From contig CAJUQP010000004.1 in the NCBI GenBank assembly GCA_910588245.1, forward strand, positions 62,001 to 126,000: a stretch of DNA of 64,000 nt, given 5' to 3'. Of this stretch, positions 1-7,603 are shown piece after piece (positions within the stretch are counted from its first letter, which is position 1; the number at the start of each line of letters is the position of its first letter). The position numbers and the translations under genes were made by a program. This stretch comes from an uncultured Muribaculaceae bacterium (GTDB lineage Bacteria; Bacteroidota; Bacteroidia; Bacteroidales; Muribaculaceae). Under the pieces are notes generated by a model. It searched no databases. It was not told where the DNA came from and saw only the letters and a list, made by a program, of their open reading frames with translations.

Positions 1-840
1 CTGAAGACTATACTCACCATAGCCGGGTCTGACAGTTGCGCCGGGGCCGGCATCCAGGCCGACATCAAAGCAGCTTCCTACTTCGGCATCTATGCCACGA
101 CCGCAGTCACTGCAGTCACCGCCCAAAACTCCGGGGCTGTCTCAAAGGTCATGGCCCTTCCCCCCGACATGCTTCGGAGTCAGATTGAGGCGGTTGTCGA
201 AGACCAGTGTCCGGATGCCGTCAAGATCGGGATGACAGGATCTTTAGCCAACTGCGAGGTGATCTGCGAAATGGCGGAGGGATGCCTTAAAGATGTACCT
301 ATTGTCATCGACCCGGTTATTTCCGCCACTTCCGGAGCCATGCTCTCAGGAGACAAAGAAAAACTTATCGACTTCTATATCAACCATCTCCTTCCTCTCG
401 CCACGGTTGTTACCCCAAATATCCCTGAAGCGGAGATGATTCTCGGCCGTCCCATACATATCAGCAATACGTCGGCTCAATCGGAGGTGGCTGCCAGGAT
501 TCTCGATAAGCTCGGATGCCAGTCTGTGGTGCTCAAAGGTGGCCACACTGATGGTAAAAGAGTCTGGGATGTTTTCGTGGAGTACACCTTCGATGGGGAC
601 TTATCATTTGCAAACCATTACTTTCAACGCTTGATGTGCCCCAATCTCCACGGCACCGGCTGCACCTACTCCACCATGATGGCGAGTGCTATCGCTGAGG
701 GCCACTCCCTTGCTGTGGCTTTCAGATTAGCAAGCAAATTGACGCATGATTTCATAGAAAGAAGCTGCGGCTACTCATTCGGCGACCACAATAACGGGCC
801 GCTCAACATTTTCGATTTCAAGACAGAGAACAATAATTAA
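1..840 (+). CDS. thiD: Hydroxymethylpyrimidine (phosphate) kinase ThiD, 5' end at window edge
   Basis: ThiD phosphorylates HMP and HMP-phosphate to HMP-pyrophosphate, the pyrimidine half of thiamine, in the cytoplasm. The frame is open from base 1 and starts with the family's N-terminal motif (AGSDSCAGAGIQAD), so at most a start codon or a few residues are missing. The internal ATG at 151 would remove this motif and is not the start. The C-terminal GTGCTYS anion-hole motif of ribokinase-fold kinases is present. It is followed 12 bp later by thiS, so it belongs to the thiamine operon. A TPP riboswitch, if there is one, would lie upstream of the window. Confidence 0.93.
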   Translation: MKTILTIAGSDSCAGAGIQADIKAASYFGIYATTAVTAVTAQNSGAVSKVMALPPDMLRSQIEAVVEDQCPDAVKIGMTGSLANCEVICEMAEGCLKDVPIVIDPVISATSGAMLSGDKEKLIDFYINHLLPLATVVTPNIPEAEMILGRPIHISNTSAQSEVAARILDKLGCQSVVLKGGHTDGKRVWDVFVEYTFDGDLSFANHYFQRLMCPNLHGTGCTYSTMMASAIAEGHSLAVAFRLASKLTHDFIERSCGYSFGDHNNGPLNIFDFKTENNN

Positions 841-852
841 AGCTATAACATT

Positions 853-1056
853 ATGGATATATTGCTCAACAACATTCCCACGAAACTGCCTGACTCGGTG
901 ATGACGGTGGCTGATCTTGCGGAATGGAAGGATATCCGTCGCGCAGGCACCGCCATAGCCGTCAACGACAAAATAGTAAGAAAGGATATGTGGAAAAACG
1001 CTCATCTTAGCCCTCTCGACAGAGTGACGGTCATTTCGGCTGCTTTCGGAGGATAA
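853..1056 (+). CDS. thiS: Sulfur carrier protein ThiS
   Basis: A 67-residue ubiquitin-fold protein ending in Gly-Gly, the C-terminal signature that is adenylated and then thiocarboxylated so ThiS can donate sulfur to ThiG for thiazole formation. Length and the ending SAAFGG fit the family. It lies between thiD and the TenI/ThiE-like gene. The activating enzyme ThiF, often encoded nearby in related bacteria, is not found in this operon, so adenylation must be done by a protein encoded elsewhere. Confidence 0.92.
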   Translation: MDILLNNIPTKLPDSVMTVADLAEWKDIRRAGTAIAVNDKIVRKDMWKNAHLSPLDRVTVISAAFGG

Positions 1057-1083
1057 GAAAAAGTGGCGATGTAATTGTCTCTC

Positions 1084-1623
1084 ATGTCCGCGAATTTTAA
1101 GATAATTGCCATTACGGCACCTGATACGATTCCATGCGAGGCGACCAGGATAACAGCCATTCTCCGCAACGGTGAAGCTGATACAGTGCATATCCGCAAA
1201 CCGGACTGGGATATCTCCTCCATGCGCCGTCTCATCTGCGCGATTCCCGGAGAGTTACATGCGAGGCTGCGTCTGCACAGCCATTTCGAACTTGCCGGGG
1301 AGTTCTCCCTTGGAGGCATACATCTAAACTCGCGCAATCCCGTAGCCCCCGAAGGGATCAGTAATATCAGCATATCCTTCCACTCCGTTGAACAACTTGC
1401 CGACGCCGCGCATTACGAATATGTGACCCTCTCTCCCGTATTCGACTCCATATCGAAACCCGGCTACCGCGCGGCTTTCGACCTGGATGCCCTCAGGCCT
1501 CTCATCGAAGGCAAGAATGTTGTGGCGCTCGGAGGCGTCACTCCCGGTAGATTCCCGCTCCTCCGCGAGGCCGGATTCGCCGGAGCCGCGATGCTCGGAT
1601 ATTTCTGGAAACAATATAAATAG
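1084..1623 (+). CDS. TenI/ThiE-like protein (degenerate thiamine phosphate synthase paralogue)
   Basis: About 179 residues with the TIM-barrel layout of the ThiE/TenI family: a glycine-rich GGIHL segment, an SPVF-S-SKPG-Y phosphate loop and a C-terminal ALGGV motif. It differs from the true ThiE encoded next to it. The Q-x-R-x-K substrate motif reads HIRK, and the LND metal site reads LHSH. TenI proteins with such changes act as thiazole tautomerases, so that role or a non-catalytic role is more likely than thiamine phosphate synthesis (inference). I chose ATG 1084 over an upstream in-frame TTG at 1075. It ends 6 bp before thiE. Confidence 0.8.
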   Translation: MSANFKIIAITAPDTIPCEATRITAILRNGEADTVHIRKPDWDISSMRRLICAIPGELHARLRLHSHFELAGEFSLGGIHLNSRNPVAPEGISNISISFHSVEQLADAAHYEYVTLSPVFDSISKPGYRAAFDLDALRPLIEGKNVVALGGVTPGRFPLLREAGFAGAAMLGYFWKQYK

Positions 1624-1629
1624 TGACAT

Positions 1630-2259
1630 ATGCTTCAATACATTACAAACACCGACTGCAAAGTGCCGGTAGCGGATCAGATATTCGCAGTGATAGAAGG
1701 CGGATGCAAATGGGTTCAGATACGCATGAAAGACGCCTCTGACGACGAGATCAGGAAAGTGGTGGAAGCCGTAAAGCCCACATGTGAGAAGAAAGAGGTA
1801 TTCCTTATCCTCAACGACAGGGTCGAGCTCGCCAAAGAACTCAATGTTGGTGGTGTGCATCTCGGCAAGGAGGATATGCCATGCAGCAAGGCGCGCATGA
1901 TCCTCGGCCCCGCGGCCGTGATCGGAGTCACGGCCAACACTTTCGCCGATATTGTGGCTGTCAGCAATCTCGACATCGACTATTACGGTCTCGGCCCCTT
2001 CGCACACACCGACACCAAAAAGAAGCTCGCTCCGGTGCTCGGCATCGAGGGCATACGCGACCTGTGCTATCAGATGGCGGCAAAAAAAATCGATATCGCA
2101 CACGTTGCGGTGGGAGGTATCAAGGCCGACGACGTGCTTCCCCTCATTGAGGCCGGCGTCAACGGAATTGCCGTGAGCGGAGCCATCGCCTTCGCCCCCG
2201 ACATTGTCAAGGAGACGGAAAGGTTCATATCTCTCCTGCCGAAGACTGAAGAGGACTGA
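1630..2259 (+). CDS. thiE: Thiamine phosphate synthase ThiE
   Basis: ThiE joins HMP-pyrophosphate and thiazole phosphate to give thiamine phosphate. The 209-residue protein carries the family's Q30-x-R32-x-K34 motif, the LNDR metal/pyrophosphate segment, GGVHLG, the G-P-F-x-x-T-x-x-K-K loop and VAVGGI near the end. All key residues are present, unlike in the paralogue just upstream. It sits inside the thi operon, 94 bp before thiG. Confidence 0.94.
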   Translation: MLQYITNTDCKVPVADQIFAVIEGGCKWVQIRMKDASDDEIRKVVEAVKPTCEKKEVFLILNDRVELAKELNVGGVHLGKEDMPCSKARMILGPAAVIGVTANTFADIVAVSNLDIDYYGLGPFAHTDTKKKLAPVLGIEGIRDLCYQMAAKKIDIAHVAVGGIKADDVLPLIEAGVNGIAVSGAIAFAPDIVKETERFISLLPKTEED

Positions 2260-2353
2260 GACCTTTGGTCTAAAAAACTTACGGACGGTTATCCGGTAAT
2301 TATCCGCCATACCCGTCCGGCATGAATGAAGACAACAATAACCAACAACTGAA

Positions 2354-3127
2354 ATGGACGAAATATTGAAAATCGGCGACCGTGAGTTTACCTCGCGCCT
2401 CTTCGTGGGCACGGGTAAATTTCCCTCGCCCGACATTATGCTCGAGGCCATCAAGGCCTCGCAGTCGCAGATGATCACCGTGGCCATGAAGCGGGTCAAT
2501 ATGATGAATGAGGCCACCGACGACATGCTCACCCACATCAACCGCGAGAATGTGCAGCTTCTCCCCAATACGTCTGGCGTGCGCAATGCCGCCGAGGCAA
2601 TAGTGGCCGCGCAGATGAGCCGGGAAATATTCGACACTGCTTTCATAAAGCTCGAGATTCATCCTGACCCACGCTATCTGATGCCCGATCCTGTAGAGAC
2701 GCTCAAAGCCACGGAGGCTCTTGCCGCCGACGGTTTCACCGTGCTTCCATACATCCAGGCGGATCCCGTGCTCTGCAAGCTCCTTGAGGAAGCCGGTGCG
2801 GCCGCCGTGATGCCCCTCGCCGCTCCTATCGGCACCAACAAAGGGCTTGTGACCCGCGACCTACTTGAGATAATCATTGAGCAGAGCAATGTCCCGGTGG
2901 TAGTCGACGCGGGTCTGGGCGCCCCCTCTCATGCCGCCGAGGCCATGGAGATGGGCGCCGACGCCGTGCTTGTCAACACGGCCATAGCAGTATCGGGCAA
3001 TCCTGTGATGATGGCCGATGCTTTCCGTCGTGCCGTAATTGCCGGACGCCAGGCCTTCAATGCCGGTCTCGGTGCGGTTAGCTCCCGCGCCGTTGCCACA
3101 AGTCCTCTGACATCATTTCTTGACTAA
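2354..3127 (+). CDS. thiG: Thiazole synthase ThiG
   Basis: ThiG condenses deoxyxylulose phosphate, dehydroglycine (from ThiH) and sulfur from ThiS thiocarboxylate into the thiazole phosphate moiety. The 257-residue TIM-barrel protein has the N-terminal GTGKF motif, the Schiff-base lysine K99 in FIKLEI, and the downstream VDAGLG and GADAVLVNTAI motifs. It lies between thiE and thiC in the same direction, and the spacing implies one transcript. Confidence 0.95.
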   Translation: MDEILKIGDREFTSRLFVGTGKFPSPDIMLEAIKASQSQMITVAMKRVNMMNEATDDMLTHINRENVQLLPNTSGVRNAAEAIVAAQMSREIFDTAFIKLEIHPDPRYLMPDPVETLKATEALAADGFTVLPYIQADPVLCKLLEEAGAAAVMPLAAPIGTNKGLVTRDLLEIIIEQSNVPVVVDAGLGAPSHAAEAMEMGADAVLVNTAIAVSGNPVMMADAFRRAVIAGRQAFNAGLGAVSSRAVATSPLTSFLD

Positions 3128-3144
3128 TCTGAATCCCACGTAAT

Positions 3145-4857
3145 ATGGAAATCGAAAACATCAATGTCTCATCCTACCCAAATTCACGAAAGGTATATAA
3201 GAATGGGACAATCCATCCCGTGAGAGTGGCCATGCGCGAGATCTCGCAGTATCCCACCGTGAAGATCGAAGACGGTCGCAGGGTGGAGTATCCCAACGCG
3301 CCGGTCACTGTCTACGATACGAGCGGCCCATACACAGACCCTGCCGTTGAGATCGACATCAACAAAGGACTTCCGCGCTTGCGCGAGAGCTGGGTGGAAG
3401 ACCGTGGCGACACGGATGTGCTCCCCGACATCACAAGCACCTATGGCAGGGCACGCCGCGACATGCGTGAGCTCGACGCCATCCGTTTCCCCGTAAGCCA
3501 TCGTCCCCGCAGAGCTAAGGAGGGACGCAACGTCACCCAGATGCACTATGCCCGCAAGGGGATCATAACTCCAGAGATGGAGTATGCGGCCATCCGTGAG
3601 AACCTCGACAACGAGGCCCGGGGTATCAAGACATATATCACTCCTGAGTTCGTGAGAGACGAAGTGGCGGCCGGAAGGGCCATCATCGCAGCCAATATCA
3701 ATCATCCTGAGGCTGAACCGATGGTCATCGGGAAGGCTTTCTCTGTGAAACTAAACACCAACATCGGCAATTCTGCCCTCTCATCCGGCATTGAGGAGGA
3801 GGTGGCCAAAGCCGTGTGGAGCTGCTATTGGGGTGGCGACACGCTTATGGATCTGTCGACAGGCGACAATATCCATGAGACCCGCGAGTGGATCATCCGC
3901 AACTGCCCTGTCCCCATGGGCACTGTCCCCATTTATCAGGCTCTTGAGAAGGTAAACGGGAGTGTGAGAGATCTCACTTGGGAAATCTATCGCGACACGC
4001 TCATCGAGCAGTGCGAGCAAGGAGTCGACTATTTCACGATCCATGCCGGTGTGCTCCGCGAACATGCCAGGCTCGTGGAGGAGAGACTCACGGGATGTGT
4101 CTCGCGTGGTGGATCGATCATGACTCAGTGGTGCGTGGAGCATGATCAGGAAAGCTTCCTCTATACCCATTTTGATGAAATCTGCGAGATCCTCAATAAA
4201 TATGACGTGGCGGTATCGCTCGGCGACGGTATGCGCCCCGGTTCCACCCACGATGCCAACGACCGCGCGCAGTTTCTCGAACTCGAGGTGCTGGGCGAGC
4301 TCACCCGGAAAGCCTGGAGCCACGATGTGCAGGTCATTGTCGAGGGCCCGGGCCATGTGCCCATGCACAAGATCAAGGCCAACATGGAGAAACAGGCTGA
4401 CGTCTGCCACGAGGCTCCTTTCTACACGCTCGGCCCTCTTACCACCGACATCGCGCCCGGCTACGACCATATTACCTCCGCAATAGGAGCGGCAATCATC
4501 TCCAGCCTCGGCACCGCGATGATATGCTATGTAACCCCTAAGGAACATCTTTCGCTGCCCACACTCGATGATGTCAGAGAGGGTGTCATCGCCTATAAGA
4601 TCGCTGCACATGCCGCGGATCTGGCCAAGGGCTTGCCGGGCGCGGAAATCCGCGACAACGCCCTTAGCAAAGCCCGCTACGATTTCAGATGGAAAGACCA
4701 GTTCAACCTGTCGCTCGACCCCGAGAAGGCGAAAAGGTATTATCTCGAGGCACGCCGCGACGCTCCTGACGCCGACGACCGATTCTGCACGATGTGCGGT
4801 CCGAATTTCTGCGCCATGAGGATTTCTCAAAATATCGCTGACAAATGCAAAGAATGA
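3145..4857 (+). CDS. thiC: Phosphomethylpyrimidine synthase ThiC
   Basis: ThiC is the radical-SAM-like enzyme that rearranges aminoimidazole ribotide into HMP phosphate. The 570-residue protein has the family core (GDGMRPGS, EGPGHVP, GPLTTDIAPGYDHI) and the C-terminal 4Fe-4S motif C-x2-C-x4-C (FCTMCGPNFC) near residues 547-556. The start ATG is 17 bp after thiG. The 3' end overlaps the thiH start by 13 bp, suggesting coupled translation. Confidence 0.97.
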   Translation: MEIENINVSSYPNSRKVYKNGTIHPVRVAMREISQYPTVKIEDGRRVEYPNAPVTVYDTSGPYTDPAVEIDINKGLPRLRESWVEDRGDTDVLPDITSTYGRARRDMRELDAIRFPVSHRPRRAKEGRNVTQMHYARKGIITPEMEYAAIRENLDNEARGIKTYITPEFVRDEVAAGRAIIAANINHPEAEPMVIGKAFSVKLNTNIGNSALSSGIEEEVAKAVWSCYWGGDTLMDLSTGDNIHETREWIIRNCPVPMGTVPIYQALEKVNGSVRDLTWEIYRDTLIEQCEQGVDYFTIHAGVLREHARLVEERLTGCVSRGGSIMTQWCVEHDQESFLYTHFDEICEILNKYDVAVSLGDGMRPGSTHDANDRAQFLELEVLGELTRKAWSHDVQVIVEGPGHVPMHKIKANMEKQADVCHEAPFYTLGPLTTDIAPGYDHITSAIGAAIISSLGTAMICYVTPKEHLSLPTLDDVREGVIAYKIAAHAADLAKGLPGAEIRDNALSKARYDFRWKDQFNLSLDPEKAKRYYLEARRDAPDADDRFCTMCGPNFCAMRISQNIADKCKE

Positions 4858-6017
4858 AATCCGATCCGACTCCCGACGCTATATTCGGACACGGATTCGC
4901 CGATGTAATCGGAGAATATGACTGGGACGAGACGGTAAGGCTTGTCGAAAGCGCCACGGAGGCCGACGTCGACAGGGTCCTTGCGAAGGCCCGGCGAAAC
5001 AGCCAGCGGCTCACGCCTGAGGATTTCGCGATGCTCATCTCCCCGGCCGCCGCGTCGCGGATCGAGGAGATGGCTGCCCTCAGCAGCCGCTTCACTGGCG
5101 AACGCTTCGGGAAGACAATATCCATGTATATACCCATGTATGTGGGCAACGCCTGCACCAACAAATGCGTATATTGCGGCTTCAACCACGATAATCCTTT
5201 TGAGCGCACCATCCTCACTATGGAGCAGATCGAGGAGGAATGCAAGGCCATCAAGCGTCTTGGTCCTTTCGAGAATCTGCTTATCGTTTCAGGGGAGTAC
5301 CCGTCGCTATGCGGTGTGGAATATCTTGAGAACGTGCTTCATACGTGTCGTCCTTATTTCCACAATCTCACCATAGAGGTGCAGCCTATGCGATCGGCCG
5401 ACTACGAGAGGCTGACCCACTCCGGTCTGAACGGTGTGGTCTGCTTTCAGGAGACATACCACAGGGAAGCTTACCGCACGTATCATCCACACGGAATGAA
5501 GAGCCACTATGACTGGCGGCTCAACGGCTATGACCGCATGGGTGAGGCCGGCGTCCATAAGATCGGACTCGGCGCCCTTCTGGGCCTTGAGGACTGGAGG
5601 GCCGACACGGTCATGATGGCGCGCCATCTGCGCTATCTTCAGAAAAAATACTGGAAAAGCCGCTATTCTGTCAATTTCCCCAGGATGCGCCCCTCGGAAA
5701 GCGGGTATCAGCCGAAAACTGTAATCTCCGACAGGGAACTCGCCATGCTGACGTTCGCCTTCCGAATATTCGACCATGACGTGGATATCTCCTACTCCAC
5801 ACGCGAGGCTCCATGGTTCCGCGACAACATGATGCGTCTCGGGGTCACATCGATGAGCGCGGGGAGCAAGACCGATCCGGGAGGCTACGCATCCGCCCCT
5901 GAGTCGCTCGAGCAATTCGAGGTCAGCGACGAACGTACGCCGCGCGAAGTTGAGGCTTCTATCCGGGCCCACGGCTACGACCCGGTATGGAAAGACTGGG
6001 ACGCCGTCTTCGATTAA
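4845..6017 (+). CDS. thiH: 2-iminoacetate (dehydroglycine) synthase ThiH
   Basis: ThiH is a radical SAM tyrosine lyase that releases dehydroglycine for ThiG. The 390-residue protein has the C104-x3-C108-x2-C111 cluster motif (CTNKCVYC) and the YVGNAC and SGEYPSLCG segments typical of the family. It overlaps the end of thiC and is the last gene of the operon, followed by an intrinsic terminator at 6037. Use of ThiH rather than the oxygen-dependent glycine oxidase ThiO fits an anaerobe. Confidence 0.95.
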   Translation: MQRMKSDPTPDAIFGHGFADVIGEYDWDETVRLVESATEADVDRVLAKARRNSQRLTPEDFAMLISPAAASRIEEMAALSSRFTGERFGKTISMYIPMYVGNACTNKCVYCGFNHDNPFERTILTMEQIEEECKAIKRLGPFENLLIVSGEYPSLCGVEYLENVLHTCRPYFHNLTIEVQPMRSADYERLTHSGLNGVVCFQETYHREAYRTYHPHGMKSHYDWRLNGYDRMGEAGVHKIGLGALLGLEDWRADTVMMARHLRYLQKKYWKSRYSVNFPRMRPSESGYQPKTVISDRELAMLTFAFRIFDHDVDISYSTREAPWFRDNMMRLGVTSMSAGSKTDPGGYASAPESLEQFEVSDERTPREVEASIRAHGYDPVWKDWDAVFD

Positions 6018-6036
6018 GAAACTTCATCCTCATCCG

Positions 6037-6081
6037 GAAGAGTTTCGGATCCTTACATCGGGATCCGAAACTCTTCTGTTT
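6037..6081 (+). terminator. Intrinsic terminator of the thiamine operon
   Basis: A perfect 16-bp inverted repeat (6037-6052 and 6061-6076) with an 8-nt loop, followed by TGTTTTT. It begins 19 bp after the thiH stop codon. Confidence 0.92.
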
Positions 6082-6153
6082 TTACACTCTTTTTCATCAT
6101 TTTTCCAATCAAACCTTAAGCCCCAATAATTGTTATACTGACAAGGCAGCTTT

Positions 6154-6174
6154 ATTACGGATACCTTCCGTAAT
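6154..6174. promoter_or_regulatory. Inverted repeat upstream of superoxide dismutase
   Basis: An 8-bp perfect inverted repeat, ATTACGGA / TCCGTAAT, separated by 5 bp and ending 56 bp before the sodB start codon. It could be a dimeric repressor site or a leader hairpin. No regulator is assigned and no clear -7 element was placed here. Confidence 0.35.
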
Positions 6175-6230
6175 CCCCGCGATGCCGATACGGAGACCTC
6201 AGAAAACTAAACTTTATAAATACTACAGAT

Positions 6231-6812
6231 ATGAAAATTGACCTTCCAAAACTTCCTTATGCGCCCGATGCGCTGATGCCTGCGATCTCTCCTCTCACTA
6301 TTGAGAAACACTACGGGGTGCATACTCGCAACTACATCAACACTCTCAACGAGCTCAAGGCCGGTACGGAATTCGATGATATGGGACTTGACGAGATTGT
6401 GAGGAAAAGCGATGGCAAACTCTTCAACAATGCTTCGCAGGCCTGGAACCACCTCTTCTATTTCTTCCAGTTCTCTCCTGATGGCATAAAGGAACCTTCC
6501 GGTAAACTCCGCGAGGCGATCGACGCACAGTTTGGAAGCCTGGATGAATTCAAGAAAAAATTCGAGGATGCCGGAAAAACCCTTTTCGGTTCCGGATGGG
6601 TCTGGCTCGCTGACGATGCTGAAGGCAAGCTGTTTATACTGCAAGGTAAGAACGCCGAGAATCCCATGACTAAGGATCTCCGCCCGATTATGACGTTCGA
6701 TGTCTGGGAACATGCCTACTATATCGACTACTTTAACCGACGCGACGAGTATCTCCACCGTCTCTGGGATATTCTCGACTGGAACGTGATCGAAAACCGA
6801 TATGCCGTCTGA
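6231..6812 (+). CDS. sodB: Superoxide dismutase, Fe/Mn family
   Basis: Converts superoxide to oxygen and hydrogen peroxide in the cytoplasm. The 193-residue protein has the four metal ligands in their usual motifs: H27 (EKHYGVH), H74 (AWNHLFYF), D157 and H161 (DVWEHAYYIDY). The FGSGWVWL segment is conserved. Metal choice (Fe, or cambialistic Fe/Mn as in some Bacteroides enzymes) cannot be read with certainty. It is monocistronic, with terminators on both sides. Confidence 0.95.
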   Translation: MKIDLPKLPYAPDALMPAISPLTIEKHYGVHTRNYINTLNELKAGTEFDDMGLDEIVRKSDGKLFNNASQAWNHLFYFFQFSPDGIKEPSGKLREAIDAQFGSLDEFKKKFEDAGKTLFGSGWVWLADDAEGKLFILQGKNAENPMTKDLRPIMTFDVWEHAYYIDYFNRRDEYLHRLWDILDWNVIENRYAV

Positions 6813-6870
6813 CGGCTATAAGCATAACATATTTCGGATCGGCTGGATAGAATGATACCGACCCAAACCA

Positions 6871-6907
6871 TATGCCGGGGCATCCTGTTTGTCCCGGCAT
6901 ACTTTTT
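6871..6907 (+). terminator. Intrinsic terminator of sodB
   Basis: A 9-bp stem (TATGCCGGG / CCCGGCATA at 6871-6879 and 6893-6901) followed by CTTTTT, 58 bp after the sodB stop codon. Confidence 0.85.
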
Positions 6908-7011
6908 GGATACACCCCGGTAATCAATCATGCCTACATTATATCTTGGGCAACGCCGGCAGATGTCTGCTCTTTTAAAAAATTTAACACATCTTCAATT
7001 CCCCGTCTCTT

Positions 7012-7040
7012 TTGAGATTCAAGCATTTTTTGTAATTTCG
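7012..7040 (+). promoter_or_regulatory. Bacteroidota-type promoter for rsfS-ftsH
   Basis: TTTG at 7012-7015 and a TAATTTCG -7 element at 7033-7040, a one-base variant of TAnnTTTG, 17 bp apart. The implied start near 7047 gives a leader of about 155 nt before the chosen rsfS start at 7204. I see no other gene in 6813-7203. Confidence 0.5.
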
Positions 7041-7203
7041 CGGCTGATTGGGCAATTATGGCCATTTACGAGCATATATCGGCGTAGTGCGACAGATGCT
7101 TGATGATAACTTTGGCACAGCGTTTGTTATATCTTCAGTAATCCGGGATTCCGCCCCGCGCCGATTGAATCCAATCTTTAACAGACTAATAATTCTGCAG
7201 CGA

Positions 7204-7563
7204 ATGCACGAAACCACAGATATCTCAACAGAAATAATAGAGGCTGTCGCCGATAAGAAAGGCAGCCGCATAGCCGTTGTCGATCTTTCCGGCATCGACG
7301 GAGCCTCCACAAGCTCTCTGATTATATGTCAGGGCCGCAACCCCTCTCAGGTCTCGGCCATCGCCGACAATGTCAGGGAAAGGGTCCTTAAAAACCGCGG
7401 CGTGAAGCCTGTCAACTATGAGGGCTACCGCAACAGCCAATGGATAATAATCGACTACGGTCATATCATGGTCCATGTCTTCCTCCCCGATATGAGGGAA
7501 TTCTACAGCCTTGAGTCTTTGTGGAACGATGCCCCCATCGAGTTCCTTCCTGACATTGACTGA
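7204..7563 (+). CDS. rsfS: Ribosomal silencing factor RsfS
   Basis: RsfS binds ribosomal protein L14 and blocks subunit joining when nutrients are short. From ATG 7204 the product is 119 residues, the usual length, with the family core (VVDLSGIDGASTSSLIICQG and the DYGHIMVHVF segment). The frame stays open upstream to a TTG at 7048, but that region resembles nothing in the family and overlaps the promoter, so the longer form is rejected. ftsH follows 40 bp downstream. Confidence 0.9.
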   Translation: MHETTDISTEIIEAVADKKGSRIAVVDLSGIDGASTSSLIICQGRNPSQVSAIADNVRERVLKNRGVKPVNYEGYRNSQWIIIDYGHIMVHVFLPDMREFYSLESLWNDAPIEFLPDID

Positions 7564-7603
7564 CAAGATCCACCCCACTTTTTCCAAGTAACTCCCCACT
7601 CTT

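Noticed and set aside
1..150. TPP riboswitch for the thi operon
   Set aside because: Expected for thiamine genes, but the window starts inside thiD and no TPP aptamer is visible within it.
1324..2646. 440-codon antisense frame across the thi operon
   Set aside because: It runs over three well-supported thi genes and reads as low-complexity shadow sequence.
3781..4830. 349-codon antisense frame in thiC
   Set aside because: Shadow of thiC caused by codon bias; no recognisable protein.
7048..7203. N-terminal extension of rsfS from a TTG codon
   Set aside because: The extension lacks family similarity and overlaps the promoter region. ATG 7204 gives the usual RsfS length.
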